NCBI GenBank assembly: GCA_964347835.1
Contig: CAYFZR010000002.1
Coordinates: 1 to 47,380, forward strand
DNA from: CAYFZR01 sp964347835 [NCBI: uncultured archaeon]
GTDB taxonomy: Archaea > CAYFZR01
Direction of reading: 5' to 3'
DNA length: 47,380 nucleotides
A program made the translations under genes and the position numbers. This document shows, in pieces, positions 25,159 through 32,712 of this stretch. The notes beneath the pieces were generated by a model. The model did not search any database, was not told the DNA's origin, and saw only the letters and a program-made list of their open reading frames with translations. Every line of letters begins with the position of its first letter. Within the stretch, counting starts at the first letter, position 1.

Positions 25159-25281
25159 CATCGCAGACTGATAGATAGCCTCTGTCTGACGTTAAATTTA
25201 ATTAAAAACCACTCATTTTGCCTATTTTATTAACTTGACAAGTTCGTACTTTTAAACTATTTTTAAAATTTTGGGGAAAAA

Positions 25282-25290
25282 TTTATATAT
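25282..25290 (+). promoter_or_regulatory. TATA box of the cdrS-ftsZ2 operon
   Basis: TTTATATAT preceded by GGGGAAAAA, a purine-rich BRE-like stretch. The start of transcription would fall near 25311-25316, inside the repeated motif described next, leaving a leader of about 35 bases with the ribosome site GGAGGGGGTG. Confidence 0.6.
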
Positions 25291-25292
25291 GT

Positions 25293-25315
25293 TGTTATTC
25301 ACAAGTGTTATTCAC
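25293..25315 (+). repeat. Perfect 10-base direct repeat at the cdrS transcription start, a candidate operator
   Basis: TGTTATTCAC occurs at 25293-25302 and again at 25306-25315, a 13-base centre spacing. An inverted copy of its core, GTGAATAA, lies at 25340-25347 across the ribosome site. Such spaced half-sites just after a TATA box suit a ribbon-helix-helix repressor, and the first gene of the operon encodes one. Autoregulation is an inference. Confidence 0.5.
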
Positions 25316-25350
25316 TTATTAACTCATTCGCAGGAGGGGGTGAATAAGAG

Positions 25351-25512
25351 ATGATGGAAAGAGTAACAATACGATTGCCTAAACAGCAAATCGATAGAAT
25401 TGATGTCTTAGTATTGGCAGGTGAATATCCTTCTAAAAGCGAGGTTGTACGTGCCGCAATAAGAGAATTGTTGACAAAGTATAACATATCGGCACAGGAG
25501 GCTGCATTCTAA
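25351..25512 (+). CDS. cdrS: CdrS-like ribbon-helix-helix regulator upstream of ftsZ2
   Basis: A 53-residue protein: MERVTIRLPKQQIDRIDVL forms the DNA-contacting strand and first helix, and EYPSKSEVVRAAIRELL the turn and second helix of a ribbon-helix-helix (CopG/NikR-type) protein. A strong ribosome site (GGAGGGGGTG) precedes it. Its stop TAA is directly followed by the ftsZ2 ATG, with no gap, so the two are coupled. The short RHH gene joined to ftsZ2 matches the haloarchaeal cdrS-ftsZ2 operon, where CdrS is a regulator of cell-division genes. The fold is certain; orthology is by size, fold and synteny. Confidence 0.85.
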   Translation: MMERVTIRLPKQQIDRIDVLVLAGEYPSKSEVVRAAIRELLTKYNISAQEAAF

Positions 25513-26634
25513 ATGGAGGAAGATTTAATGGATTCTATAATAAAAAGTGCCCTTTTCAATGCTGAAAGAGAAGAACAAATACGTAGAGAGCATTTTAGTA
25601 GAATTAACCTAAATAGGAAGACGAATGAGGAATTTGGAAACGCGAGAATACTGGTAGTTGGCACTGGGGGCGCGGGTAATAACACTGTGAACCGTCTTCA
25701 CAACATAGGAATTTTAGGAGCAGAAACAATAGCCGTGAATACAGATAAACAACATCTAGATATAGTTAGGTCAGTAAAGAAGATTTTGATTGGAAAGAAT
25801 TTAACAAAAGGACTCGGTGCTGGTGGCTATCCTGAAATAGGGAGGAAAGCAGCAGAACAGGCAAAGCAAGTATTTCAAAAACTCTTCGATGGTGCAGATT
25901 TAGTTTTTATTACTGCAGGCATGGGTGGCGGCACTGGAACTGGATCTGCTCCTATAATAGCAGAAAACGCCAAAGAACAGGGTTCAGTAGTAATAGCCAT
26001 GGTAACAACGCCTTTTTACATGGAAAAAGCAAGGATAAGCAAGGCTATGGAAGGCTTAGAAAGGTTGAGGGAATCTTGTGATACAGTTATAGTGCTTGAT
26101 AATAATAGATTAGTCCAGTTCGTGCCTCATTTACCTATAGAACAGGCATTTAGCGTCGCGGATGAAATTATAGCCCAAAGTGTAAAGGGGATTGCTGAAA
26201 CGATCACAATACCCAGCCTCATAAATCTCGATTATGCTGACGTAAAGGCAGTCATGGTAAACGGTGGGGTTGCTATGATGGGTATCGGTGAATCCCACTC
26301 TCAACACAGAGTAGAAGATGTAGTTGAAAAGGCTTTACACAGTCCTCTCTTAGACATTGACTACAGAGGAGCAACTGGATCACTGATTCATATAACTGGA
26401 GGACCAGATCTTACATTGGGAGAAGCAAATAGAATTGGGGAGTTAATTACAGATCAATTAGATCCGCATGCGCAAGTAATCTGGGGAGCCCGTATATCCA
26501 AGGAAATGGAAGGAAGTGTAAGAATTGTTGTGATAATAACCGGAGTACATTCGTCACAAATATTGGGACCTGGAACATTTTATCAGAAGAAACCAATAAA
26601 AGAAGAAATCGGACTCGATTACATATTTGTATAG
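25513..26634 (+). CDS. ftsZ2: Cell division protein FtsZ, archaeal FtsZ2 type
   Basis: The tubulin-like GTPase forms the division ring. Visible motifs are [13 protein letters not shown] at about 50-62, NTDKQHL, the tubulin signature [10 protein letters not shown] at 138-147, and the T7 catalytic loop INLDYAD near 238. The start [18 protein letters not shown], the NTDKQHL form, and [10 protein letters not shown] match FtsZ2 rather than FtsZ1. The 373-residue length is usual, with a short C-terminal tail ending GLDYIFV. The ATG follows the cdrS stop directly; a second ribosome site AGGAGG inside the end of cdrS (25496-25501) may help it. It converges on the VWA gene. Confidence 0.92.
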   Translation: MEEDLMDSIIKSALFNAEREEQIRREHFSRINLNRKTNEEFGNARILVVGTGGAGNNTVNRLHNIGILGAETIAVNTDKQHLDIVRSVKKILIGKNLTKGLGAGGYPEIGRKAAEQAKQVFQKLFDGADLVFITAGMGGGTGTGSAPIIAENAKEQGSVVIAMVTTPFYMEKARISKAMEGLERLRESCDTVIVLDNNRLVQFVPHLPIEQAFSVADEIIAQSVKGIAETITIPSLINLDYADVKAVMVNGGVAMMGIGESHSQHRVEDVVEKALHSPLLDIDYRGATGSLIHITGGPDLTLGEANRIGELITDQLDPHAQVIWGARISKEMEGSVRIVVIITGVHSSQILGPGTFYQKKPIKEEIGLDYIFV

Positions 26635-26659
26635 TCAGCCAAATCTCCGCAAAATCAAA

Positions 26660-26671
26660 TTTTTTTTATTT
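26660..26671. terminator. T/A-rich bidirectional termination stretch
   Basis: The 37 bases between the convergent ftsZ2 and VWA genes end in a run of eight T and then ATTTTTAA. Archaeal polymerase terminates at U-runs, so this probably ends the ftsZ2 transcript. No hairpin is present. Confidence 0.4.
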
Positions 26672-27664
26672 TTAAATCTCTTCGATTGTAGCATCCACGT
26701 ATTCTTTTACCAGTACCTTGCCCAGGTCTTCAGGTGAAGTTTGGAGGAAATTTCCCCTCCCTATATCTGCTAATAACTTCCCAAACTCAATGTTCAAATC
26801 TTTAGGATCCTCGAATATGTTTACAATATTCAACCTTATTCCTCCTTCATTCAGCATCATCGCTGCCTTCACTGCATTATCATAGCTATCTCTCAAGGCT
26901 TTTTCATAACTGTACTTTACAGAAGTATCAAGAATTCCCTTCCGATGTAGTGAGACTTGATAAAATGTGTATGTGACATAGTTGCCAATAATATTACTAT
27001 CTAAGGACACCTCATACTTTTTAAGCGTTTTTGTAATGTTTTCTGGTATTTTTCCTTCTATAGAATCACATCCTCGAGGTTCGCAATCTGAAATTAAGAA
27101 TACATATTTTTCCCCTTCTGTATCTGCGAGAATGCTTTTTGTGAATTTTAATACCCTAGAAATGTTTGTACCGGAGATAACCTCTTGGTTCAACAGTTCA
27201 TCAGGAGTTAGTTTATAAGGGTTGTCGGAAAACGCTGTTAGGAATAGTTTTGTATCTTCACTTCTTTTTTCTAATTCAAAGAGGGCTAAAGCTGCTTTTT
27301 TAGCAGCCCATAGTTTTTTGCCCTTCATCGATACGCTCACATCTGTTGCAATAACTATGGATTTCTTAGGTTTTTCCCTTTTTTTTGTTCTCCAAACTCT
27401 TAAGTCATCTCCTGTTATAGAAGAGAAAGTAGGATCTCTTGCCCCAGCATCTAACATTGATTCTAAAACAATTGAATCATAAGAATCACCAAATTCATAG
27501 TCCCTTTGATCATCAGATAGTTCATACCCATGACTGGATATTACTTCCCTCCCGATGTCCCCCAGAATCTCATCAAGAAATTTTCTTCCTAAAACGTCGA
27601 CTGTTTTTTTTGTCCAGAAATATCCGTCTGCAGTTGTTTTTAAGTATCCTTTTTTCTTGAGCAA
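26672..27664 (-). CDS. VWA (von Willebrand A) domain protein, C-terminal part of an interrupted frame
   Basis: The domain is the metal-binding VWA partner of a MoxR/ChlI-type ATPase: MIDAS motif DVSVS at 108-112, the Thr in ISGTNIS, and the Asp in LISDCEPRG. Coordinates give the longest piece from a standard start (TTG 27664), but this TTG has no usable ribosome site, and the frame stays open for 37 more codons to 27775, with a coherent acidic linker and helix (LLPKIEFKAILGLLKKKG). No ATG, GTG or TTG lies in those 37 codons; an ATT at 27769 with GGAG eleven bases upstream is one candidate. The preceding ORF is in the same frame, separated only by TAA. Cotranscribed with the MoxR gene. Confidence 0.75.
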   Translation of the reverse strand: MLKKKGYLKTTADGYFWTKKTVDVLGRKFLDEILGDIGREVISSHGYELSDDQRDYEFGDSYDSIVLESMLDAGARDPTFSSITGDDLRVWRTKKREKPKKSIVIATDVSVSMKGKKLWAAKKAALALFELEKRSEDTKLFLTAFSDNPYKLTPDELLNQEVISGTNISRVLKFTKSILADTEGEKYVFLISDCEPRGCDSIEGKIPENITKTLKKYEVSLDSNIIGNYVTYTFYQVSLHRKGILDTSVKYSYEKALRDSYDNAVKAAMMLNEGGIRLNIVNIFEDPKDLNIEFGKLLADIGRGNFLQTSPEDLGKVLVKEYVDATIEEI

Positions 27665-27772
27665 TCCTAATATTGCTTTAAATTCTATTTTTGGAAGTAG
27701 GCTTTCAGAGGGTTCATCTACTTCTACAAAAGATTCATCATCGGTGGGTCTCTCTTTGGAGGTTTTAATTTC

Positions 27773-27792
27773 CCTTTATACTCCTTTATACT
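27773..27792 (-). repeat. Tandem 10-base duplication spanning the in-frame stop of the VWA gene
   Basis: On the minus strand AGTATAAAGG occurs twice in direct succession, and the second copy contains the TAA that separates the two halves of the frame. The copies also carry GGAG and AGGG, which could act as a ribosome site for a restart. Deleting one copy would shift the frame, so the duplication is not a simple cause of the break. Confidence 0.7.
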
Positions 27793-28300
27793 CATCGCTA
27801 ACTATGATAAGTTCTTTGAGACGTTGAGGAATCAAGTTATAAATCTTTTCAATCCACTTGTTTCTTCTAATTAATCTATCCCTTCTTTCTAATATTCTGC
27901 GCAACAAATCACTGTTTAATTCCAGTAAAGCACTATACTTTTGTTTTTTCTGAGAAACATCTTTTTTTGGTTCTTTTGGACCTTTCGAAGGTTTTCTCAA
28001 TTTGAATATACTTTCCTTAACTTCGACCAATTCCTTAACTGCATTTTCAATTTTGGTCTCATCCACTCCCCTCAACACCGAGTCGAATATGCAGGGATCA
28101 ATTTTTCTATAAGTGTCTTTTAATCCGAAGATTGCTCTGCTTTTATACATGAGGGTCTTGTTTTTTAATCTCCTAGATTTCTTTGCAATATATTCGTCCA
28201 ATTCAAAACTAGAGGGCTCCCTAGACCTAGGAACGTCCTTATCCTCTTTAAAAAATTCTTTTTCGAGTTCTTCGAGCGCATGCTTGGCTTCATTTCTCAT
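27776..28300 (-). CDS. Helical protein preceding the VWA domain, probably the N-terminal part of the same polypeptide
   Basis: The 174-residue product is helical and strongly basic, rich in Lys and Arg (AKKSRRLKNKTLMYKSRAIF), with a flexible middle (KPSKGPKEPKKDVSQKK). ATG 28300 overlaps the stop of the MoxR gene (ATGA) and has GAGG seven bases upstream, so translation is coupled. It ends EYKGV and TAA, after which the same frame continues into the VWA domain. In related systems such as ViaA and CbbO, the VWA protein has a long helical N-terminal domain, and this piece fits that place. It may be a separate subunit, or part of one protein interrupted by a nonsense codon. Confidence 0.7.
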   Translation of the reverse strand: MRNEAKHALEELEKEFFKEDKDVPRSREPSSFELDEYIAKKSRRLKNKTLMYKSRAIFGLKDTYRKIDPCIFDSVLRGVDETKIENAVKELVEVKESIFKLRKPSKGPKEPKKDVSQKKQKYSALLELNSDLLRRILERRDRLIRRNKWIEKIYNLIPQRLKELIIVSDEYKGV

Positions 28301-29619
28301 GTACAAACCTCTTCATAAACCTTCATAAAAAAATCTAAAGCGTCGCTGAGAAATTCTCTTTTAGATATGTTCTTAGCAGTCAAAACTTCGGTATCAATAT
28401 CCTTGTACTTTGTTAGATCAGGATCCGATTTCCCGACATCCTTTCTCAGTTGCTCTATTAATTCCTTTATGCCTTTTTCTCCAATATGATCTCTATAATT
28501 ACAACAAACCAACCTAAAGGCTCCATTTTCTCCAAATACCAATTCTTTTATAATTTCTTCTTTTTCTTCCTCAGAAAAGAATCCAGATCTCTTGGCAATC
28601 CTTCCTCCAAGCCCGAGATTAATTCCACTGGAGACATCATCTAAAGAAGGAACTTTATTCTCTTCTACCTCAGCATATGACAATGAATGTTCATAAGAAC
28701 TAATTGTAGCCCTTACCGAGACCCCGTCCTTTTGATCGATATCCTTGCTCTTTCTTGCAAGACGAATTGAATGAACCACTATATCTTGATACCATCTTGG
28801 CATGAAGATGTCTCTGCCGTGAAAGGACCTCTCCAGCATTATTTCCCTTTCATCTTCTGCAGATTTAGGATAACCCATTCGGATAATCTCTACCCTGTCC
28901 CTCAATGGTTCCGCAACTCTATCAAGAGATTGGTATTCATATGGGTTCGCTGCTGCTATTAACAAACAATCTACCGGAAATTTTATCGGATATCGGGCGG
29001 TTGCTATTTCTCCTGAGTCCAAAAAGTTATTAAATGCTATTTGAGTCCTCACGGGCATGGCAGTTAGGTCATCCACGAACAAAATTCGCCTATTTGCTTG
29101 GAGTAGGGCTCCTGGAGCAAAACTCTCCGGATCTACTAAGGAATAGCCTTCTCTTATGGTCTTGACAGGATCAACAGAGCCCAGTAATTCACCTATTCTC
29201 ATCTCACCGTGGGCAGGAACCTTCTTGAATCTTTGTTCTTCAGAAACAATTTTCGTCTCCTCGTCGAGTTTTTCTCCATCTTTAATTCTGTTTATGCACC
29301 AAGGGCATTTTGGATTTTTAGGATCGTCGTTAACTACGCAGTCTTTAACAACTTCTATTTCACCCAGGAAATTTTTTGCTATTGCTTTAGCAGTCTCGGT
29401 TTTTCCGCAACCTCTTTGTCCCATGAGCAGTATGTCTTTCTTACTCACTAAAGCAGGGATTATCTTGTCCTTTACACCATACTCATCTTCTTTTATCTCT
29501 GGGAGAATTTTATCATTTTTTTTCAATTTCATTAATACTGTTTCTCTTAATTCGTCTTTAACTGATCTGTATATCATACGATGATTCAATTCTGGTATAG
29601 AGATATTAATCTTGCCCAC
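28297..29619 (-). CDS. MoxR/ChlI-type AAA+ ATPase
   Basis: The 440-residue AAA+ ATPase has Walker A GQRGCGKT at 67-74, Walker B ILFVDD at 179-184, a sensor-1 segment IAAANPYEYQ, and the arginine-finger region EPLRDRVE. Between Walker A and B it has a Cys cluster (Cys94, then CPWC at 105-108) that may bind zinc. These ATPases work with VWA proteins to insert metals or remodel complexes (ChlI-ChlD, RavA-ViaA, CbbQ-CbbO). Here the VWA partner follows directly. The long-frame start is a GTG at 29619 with only a weak ribosome site; an ATT at 29610 after GGTGGG is another possibility. The client is unknown. Confidence 0.85.
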   Translation of the reverse strand: MGKINISIPELNHRMIYRSVKDELRETVLMKLKKNDKILPEIKEDEYGVKDKIIPALVSKKDILLMGQRGCGKTETAKAIAKNFLGEIEVVKDCVVNDDPKNPKCPWCINRIKDGEKLDEETKIVSEEQRFKKVPAHGEMRIGELLGSVDPVKTIREGYSLVDPESFAPGALLQANRRILFVDDLTAMPVRTQIAFNNFLDSGEIATARYPIKFPVDCLLIAAANPYEYQSLDRVAEPLRDRVEIIRMGYPKSAEDEREIMLERSFHGRDIFMPRWYQDIVVHSIRLARKSKDIDQKDGVSVRATISSYEHSLSYAEVEENKVPSLDDVSSGINLGLGGRIAKRSGFFSEEEKEEIIKELVFGENGAFRLVCCNYRDHIGEKGIKELIEQLRKDVGKSDPDLTKYKDIDTEVLTAKNISKREFLSDALDFFMKVYEEVCT

Positions 29620-29745
29620 CTTTTAATTTTCTAATGATTCTAATCTAAAATGTCGAAGCCACTATTTTACCTTGTAGGTCTAACTGAAAATTACACGAAA
29701 GTTTTTATTAAATTTTAGAAGTTTAGACAAATATAAGTTGGTTAC

Positions 29746-30354
29746 ATGAGACTCACTGTAGTTCTGATAGGAATCAACGTCTTTATTTATATGATTTTGG
29801 CTTACCTAAGCCATAATGTACTGCAGATAAATGACTATTGGATGGGGACATTCGGATTTTCTAAGAACACGTTTTTCAACGGTGCATATTGGCAAGTCTT
29901 AACCTCTATGTTCGCTCATTTTCATTTATCCCATTTAGGATTTAATATGGTCTTTTTGGCATTCTTTGGCATTAAAGGAGAGAAAATATACGGTAAAAAA
30001 CGATTTTTAGCCATATATTTCTTGTGCGGATTACTATCTATGCTCCCTGCTTTTTTATATTCGCCTAATTCTATCTCTGCCGGAGCGTCAGGAGCAATAT
30101 TCGGTTTGACAGGTGCTTGCTTAATTGCATTGAGAAATCAGTATTCAGGAGGAATATACACTGCGTTGATGTTTGGATTCGTCTTTTTTATACTTTTTAC
30201 TGCAACAGGTTTTCTCTCTCACCTATTTGGAATCATAACTGGGTTTTTGATTGGAGGTTTTATCACCAAAGACTGGTACAAAGAAGTAGAGGAAGAAGAG
30301 GAGTTTATCGATGAAGAACTACTTTTCTGGGAAGACCCTAAAAACTTTAAATAA
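29746..30354 (+). CDS. Rhomboid-family intramembrane serine protease
   Basis: The 202-residue protein has six membrane helices, the catalytic serine in GASGAIFG (Ser115), and the partner His in SHLFGIITG (His159). The HFHLSHLGFNM segment in helix 2 is the usual oxyanion-side motif. It cleaves membrane-spanning substrates inside the bilayer. The tail is very acidic (EEEEEFIDEELLFWEDP). A TATA-like AAATATAAG precedes the ATG by about 25 bases, fitting a leaderless start. Its substrates cannot be named. Confidence 0.9.
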   Translation: MRLTVVLIGINVFIYMILAYLSHNVLQINDYWMGTFGFSKNTFFNGAYWQVLTSMFAHFHLSHLGFNMVFLAFFGIKGEKIYGKKRFLAIYFLCGLLSMLPAFLYSPNSISAGASGAIFGLTGACLIALRNQYSGGIYTALMFGFVFFILFTATGFLSHLFGIITGFLIGGFITKDWYKEVEEEEEFIDEELLFWEDPKNFK

Positions 30355-30379
30355 TTGATCTATTAAATACAATGTGGTT

Positions 30380-30453
30380 GGGCTCGTGGTCTAGCTGGTT
30401 ATGACGTCGCCCTGACACGGCGGAGATCGGGCGTTCGAATCGCCCCGGGCCCA
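30380..30453 (+). tRNA. tRNA-Val (anticodon GAC)
   Basis: A plus-strand cloverleaf with acceptor GGGCTCG/CGGGCCC and discriminator A, anticodon stem TCGCC/GGCGG around loop CTGACAC (anticodon GAC). The acceptor and T arm equal those of the UAC valine tRNA at 15846. CCA is not encoded. The TTTAAATAA at the end of the rhomboid gene may be its TATA box. The phenylalanine tRNA follows 22 bases later. Confidence 0.94.
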
Positions 30454-30475
30454 TTCAACCTTTTCCAGAAGGATG

Positions 30476-30549
30476 GCCGCGGTAACTCAGTCAGGGAGAG
30501 TGTCGGACTGAAGATCCGAATGTCACCGGTTCAAATCCGGTCCGCGGCA
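30476..30549 (+). tRNA. tRNA-Phe (anticodon GAA), CCA encoded
   Basis: A plus-strand cloverleaf with acceptor GCCGCGG/CCGCGGC, discriminator A, anticodon stem TCGGA/TCCGA around loop CTGAAGA (anticodon GAA), and T arm ACCGGTTCAAATCCGGT. Unlike the other tRNAs in the window, CCA follows directly at 30550-30552. It is probably cotranscribed with tRNA-Val. Confidence 0.95.
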
Positions 30550-30618
30550 CCATTTAAAGTTAATTTGTAGCCATAATAAAGCTTTTATATGGGTATAAAT
30601 TAATGGATCAGTTTTATT

Positions 30619-32004
30619 ATGGAAAGGATAATTATGAATAATGCTGTAAACAAAAGATACGCTTTACTTATCGCTACATTAGCCTCTTTTCTTACTCCCT
30701 TTATGGGTTCTTCTGTTAACATTGCACTCCCCTCGATTGGGAGTGAATTTAAAATCGACGCGGTTTTGTTAAGTTGGGTCGCAACCTCCTATCTTTTAGC
30801 CGCGGCAATGTTTCTTGTTCCCTTCGGAAGAATAGCAGATATATATGGAAGGAAAAAAATTTTTACCCACGGCATACTGATTTTTACTATTTCGTCTTTT
30901 CTCGCTGCAATTTCGACCTCTGCCATTGTACTTATTTCATTCCGAGTTTTGCAGGGAATCGGAAGCGCGATGATCTTTGGTACTGGTGTAGCAATTCTGA
31001 CCTCGGTATTCCCGATAGGAGAGAGGGGAAAAGCTTTGGGAATAAACGTAGCTTCAGTTTACACTGGTCTTTCTCTTGGACCATTTTTAGGCGGATTTCT
31101 AACGCAGCATTTGGGCTGGAGAAGCATTTTTCTTGCAAATGTACCCCTTGGTTTGATAATAATTGTCTTAATTTTCTGGAAATTGAAAGGAGAGTGGGCT
31201 GAGGCAAAGGGAGAAAAGTTCGATTTTGCTGGTTCCATAATCTACAGTATCACTCTTATAGCGATAATGTATGGTTTCTCTTTGCTGCCAGCGATGTCGG
31301 GTGCATGGCTAATTTTAATGGGTGCCTTAGGAATATTTTCGTTCGTCAAGTGGGAAATGAAGGTTGAAAGTCCCGTTTTAAATATAAATCTTTTCAGAAA
31401 TAACACGGTCTTCGCTTTCTCTAATTTAGCAGCGTTGATTAATTATAGCGCAACATTTGCCGTGAGCTTCCTTTTAAGTCTTTATTTACAGTATATTAAA
31501 GGGCTTAGCCCTCAAAATGCAGGCATAATTTTGGTATCCCAACCTGTTGTAATGGCTATTTTTTCCCCATTCGCTGGCAGGCTATCGGACAGAATTGAAC
31601 CAAGAATAGTTGCATCTACGGGCATGTCTTTAACAGTTGTAGCACTTTTCCTTTTCACTTTTTTAAACGATAAAACAACTTTAGAGTTCATAGTAGTCAG
31701 TTTAATTCTCCTTGGTTTTGGCTTAGCCCTTTTCTCTTCTCCAAATACTAACGCGGTTATGAGTTCTGTTGAAAATAGATTTTACGGAGTCGCTTCTGGA
31801 ACAATTGGAACAATGCGGCTGACTGGACAGATGCTAAGCATGGGAATTGCTATGCTGATATTTGCAATATACATCGGGAGGGTCCAAATAACACCTGAAT
31901 ACTATTCACTTTTTTTAAGTAGTGCGAAAACAGCATTCACCGTTTTTGCTGTTCTTTGTTTCGTAGGTATTTTCGCTAGCCTTGCAAGAGGCAAGGTACG
32001 ATAA
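30619..32004 (+). CDS. MFS exporter of the DHA2 (EmrB/QacA) type
   Basis: The 461-residue product has 12 to 14 membrane helices, motif A GRIADIYGRKKIF near residues 70-82, and the drug-antiporter motif C SLGPFLGGFL near 151-160. The opening SFLTPFMGSSVNIALPSI is typical of the DHA2 family. It probably expels drugs or metabolites by proton antiport; the substrate is unknown. ATG 30619 follows a TATATGGG element by about 30 bases; ATG 30634, with AAGGAT upstream, is an alternative start. Monocistronic, or cotranscribed with the DUF1122-like gene 30 bases downstream. Confidence 0.88.
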   Translation: MERIIMNNAVNKRYALLIATLASFLTPFMGSSVNIALPSIGSEFKIDAVLLSWVATSYLLAAAMFLVPFGRIADIYGRKKIFTHGILIFTISSFLAAISTSAIVLISFRVLQGIGSAMIFGTGVAILTSVFPIGERGKALGINVASVYTGLSLGPFLGGFLTQHLGWRSIFLANVPLGLIIIVLIFWKLKGEWAEAKGEKFDFAGSIIYSITLIAIMYGFSLLPAMSGAWLILMGALGIFSFVKWEMKVESPVLNINLFRNNTVFAFSNLAALINYSATFAVSFLLSLYLQYIKGLSPQNAGIILVSQPVVMAIFSPFAGRLSDRIEPRIVASTGMSLTVVALFLFTFLNDKTTLEFIVVSLILLGFGLALFSSPNTNAVMSSVENRFYGVASGTIGTMRLTGQMLSMGIAMLIFAIYIGRVQITPEYYSLFLSSAKTAFTVFAVLCFVGIFASLARGKVR

Positions 32005-32036
32005 TATTTTATCTAATCTTTCAAGAATTTAAGGTG

Positions 32037-32705
32037 ATGAGATTGCATCCTTTAGACAATATCAAAGACAAAGTCCTAAACGGATATAGACTCCATGTAG
32101 AAATGAGAAAGCGAAGTTACATAGAGCAGAGATACTTCAAACTCCACCTCATTGACAGCTTCGATCAAAATTCTGATCCTCCAGTATTCATGGGTATCTA
32201 CAGCGAAGGTCGTAAATCTATTTCGATAAAAGGATGGATAGATGGAGACTACTTCGAAAAGGTGAGTTTTTCTGGAGGAGAGACTCTAGATCTCTCGGAA
32301 AAAGAACTTGACATCAAACTTTTTAAGCTTCTTGGTGATTTAATTCCTTCAGGAGGTAGCCTGATGGTTGCATATGACATGATATGGGGCGAAAGCGACG
32401 TTCACAAGATAACCAAACGATCTTTGGAGTTGGGGATTCCTCCTGTAGTTACACCCTTGGGATATCTCCTTTTTCAAGCTGGGTGCGGATTGAGTATTAG
32501 AGATTGGTACATTCCAGAAGGGGGTCAAGAAGGTCCAAGAAAACTTCAGGGATTTAAACCACTAAACGAAGAGCATGCTAGAAAAAGAACAAAGGAGACT
32601 GTAAAAACATTGAAGGATTTTATTAATATAGAGTTAGGTGTGCATCCTGATATTGAAAAGCCCGCGAAAAAAAGAGCAAGAAAAATTCTAAGTCTTTTAG
32701 AGTAA
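32037..32705 (+). CDS. Conserved archaeal protein, probably DUF1122
   Basis: A soluble alpha/beta product of about 222 residues with a basic N-terminus (HVEMRKRSYIEQRYFKLHLI), a central acidic and hydrophobic segment (LFKLLGDLIPSGGSLMVAYD), and DWYIPEGGQEGPRKLQGFKP before a helical basic tail. This pattern agrees with the archaeal DUF1122 family as I remember it; no function is known. The start is uncertain: GTG 32034, ATG 32037 and TTG 32043 all lie close to the ribosome site AAGGTG. It is convergent with the MerB-like gene, with only seven bases between stops. Confidence 0.6.
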   Translation: MRLHPLDNIKDKVLNGYRLHVEMRKRSYIEQRYFKLHLIDSFDQNSDPPVFMGIYSEGRKSISIKGWIDGDYFEKVSFSGGETLDLSEKELDIKLFKLLGDLIPSGGSLMVAYDMIWGESDVHKITKRSLELGIPPVVTPLGYLLFQAGCGLSIRDWYIPEGGQEGPRKLQGFKPLNEEHARKRTKETVKTLKDFINIELGVHPDIEKPAKKRARKILSLLE

Positions 32706-32712
32706 TATAGAT

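Noticed and set aside
26672-28300. Pyrrolysine or selenocysteine readthrough of the VWA frame
   Set aside because: The internal stop is TAA, whereas pyrrolysine uses TAG and selenocysteine TGA; no SECIS-like fold was seen.
15846-30453. Long near-repeat between 15846-15919 and 30380-30453
   Set aside because: It is simply two valine tRNA isoacceptors with shared acceptor and T arms, not a mobile repeat.
30774-31202. A 142-codon frame inside the MFS gene
   Set aside because: Aromatic- and Cys-rich shadow in another frame of a clear transporter.
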